Assembly (NCBI RefSeq): GCF_013204795.1
Contig: NZ_JABMKW010000020.1
Span: 806,001-870,000, forward strand
Source of the DNA: Pedobacter panaciterrae
Lineage (GTDB): Bacteria; Bacteroidota; Bacteroidia; Sphingobacteriales; Sphingobacteriaceae
DNA: 64,000 nt
Reading direction: 5' to 3'
Shown: piece by piece, positions 63,615 to 64,000 of the stretch
Position numbering within the stretch: the first letter of the stretch is position 1
Layout: every line of letters begins with the position of its first letter
Program-made: the position numbers and the translations under genes
The notes under the pieces: generated by a model
What the model was told of the DNA's origin: nothing
Seen by the model: the letters and a program-made list of their open reading frames with translations, nothing else
Database searches by the model: none

Positions 63615-64000
63615 TTAAAAACCTGGATTATTTGGTAACAGATTTGGATTAACATTAATTTCCTGCTGTGGTACCGGAAACAGCAATTGTTTTTCTGCGA
63701 ACGTAGCTCCAAAAGTAGTTCTGTGGCCAACAAAATTATCCCAGTTTCCTGTTACATCGTTGTGTACTTTTCTTGTTCTGATCATGTCAAACCACATTTT
63801 GTTTTCAAAACAAAGTTCAAAATTTCGCTGTAACCATACCTCTTGTTCAAATGTTGTTTGAGACAACGCTCCGATAGGTGCAAGTTTTGCCCTGTTTCTA
63901 ATGGCATTTACATACCCAATAGCTTTAGAATTAGGCCCTCCCTCGGCTCTGTTAGAAGCTTCGGCATACATCAACTGTACATCGGGCAGGCGGTATAGGG
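63615..64000 (-). CDS. SusD/RagB-family protein, C-terminal part
   Basis: The last 127 codons of a SusD-like gene whose start is outside the window. It has the conserved YRLPDVQLMYAEASNRAEG helix, the WLQRNFELCFENKMWFDMIR block and the C-terminal ending PQQEINVNPNLLPNNPGF, all typical of the family. It is expected to follow a SusC gene beyond the window. The barrel gene further left is on the same strand but is separated by the strong hairpin, so it is probably not in this operon. Confidence 0.93.
   Translation of the reverse strand, partial: LYRLPDVQLMYAEASNRAEGGPNSKAIGYVNAIRNRAKLAPIGALSQTTFEQEVWLQRNFELCFENKMWFDMIRTRKVHNDVTGNWDNFVGHRTTFGATFAEKQLLFPVPQQEINVNPNLLPNNPGF

Overview
The window looks like chromosomal DNA from a Bacteroidota bacterium, most likely Sphingobacteriaceae (Pedobacter-like). 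The evidence is the gene content: a hybrid two-component regulator, several TonB-dependent receptors, SusC/SusD-type proteins, FecR/ECF-sigma control, a GLPGLI protein and a DUF6377 regulator. The DNA is AT-rich, promoters fit the Bacteroidota pattern (TTG, about 19 bases, TANNTTTG), and Shine-Dalgarno sites are weak. The species assignment is an inference.

Region by region. 1-8.7 kb: a minus-strand signalling operon (hybrid two-component regulator, membrane class III nucleotide cyclase, DUF6377 regulator cut by the window edge), divergent from a secreted GH2 glycosidase. 8.8-11.1 kb: the potassium transporter kup and two identical tRNA-Lys(TTT) genes. 11.2-15.2 kb: LytTR membrane regulator, acyltransferase, orphan Imm5-like immunity protein, thioesterase, YdeI-like and SRPBCC proteins. 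15.2-21.1 kb: an outer-membrane protein/GLPGLI operon divergent from a histidine kinase/OmpR-type regulator pair. The shared intergenic region holds a 10-bp phased array of AGTGTTA sites, and a two-site version lies upstream of the gene at 31562. 21.1-23.0 kb: DHA2 efflux pump and HxlR regulator. 23.0-27.7 kb: ECF sigma, FecR and TonB receptor operon. 27.9-32.3 kb: glutaminase-family secreted enzyme, tandem SRPBCC protein, secreted CarboxypepD-like protein. 32.3-33.0 kb: three unusual tRNA genes without encoded CCA and two copies of a 134-bp structured repeat. 33.0-35.3 kb: katG. 35.5-39.6 kb: siderophore receptor, PepSY membrane protein and small membrane protein. 39.7-43.0 kb: two methyltransferases, a maleylpyruvate-isomerase/DinB-like protein and a LysR regulator with a clear T-N11-A box. 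43.1-49.3 kb: an odd CBS/FecR chimera carrying in-frame palindromic repeat insertions, coupled to SusC and SusD. 49.3-57.2 kb: DUF6520-like small secreted protein with a DoxX/MauE protein, AraC regulator, and an iron-uptake operon (TonB receptor, DUF4374 lipoprotein, PepSY protein, DUF4198 protein) with a structured leader.

57.7-63.4 kb is the most interesting part. A single-domain secreted protein, a PapD-like periplasmic chaperone and a secreted protein built from about three copies of the same domain form a tightly packed operon. It converges on a large outer-membrane beta-barrel with N-terminal Ig-like and C-terminal CarboxypepD/SdrD-like domains. The set resembles a chaperone-usher surface-fibre system in architecture, but the barrel shows no classical usher signature that I recognise. 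A partial SusD gene closes the window.

Iron, peroxide and nutrient acquisition dominate: two separate TonB-receptor/PepSY sets flank katG and the SusCD genes, and several sensors (ECF/FecR, histidine kinase/regulator, AraC, LysR, hybrid two-component) sit next to what they probably control. I saw no transposase, integrase or CRISPR array.
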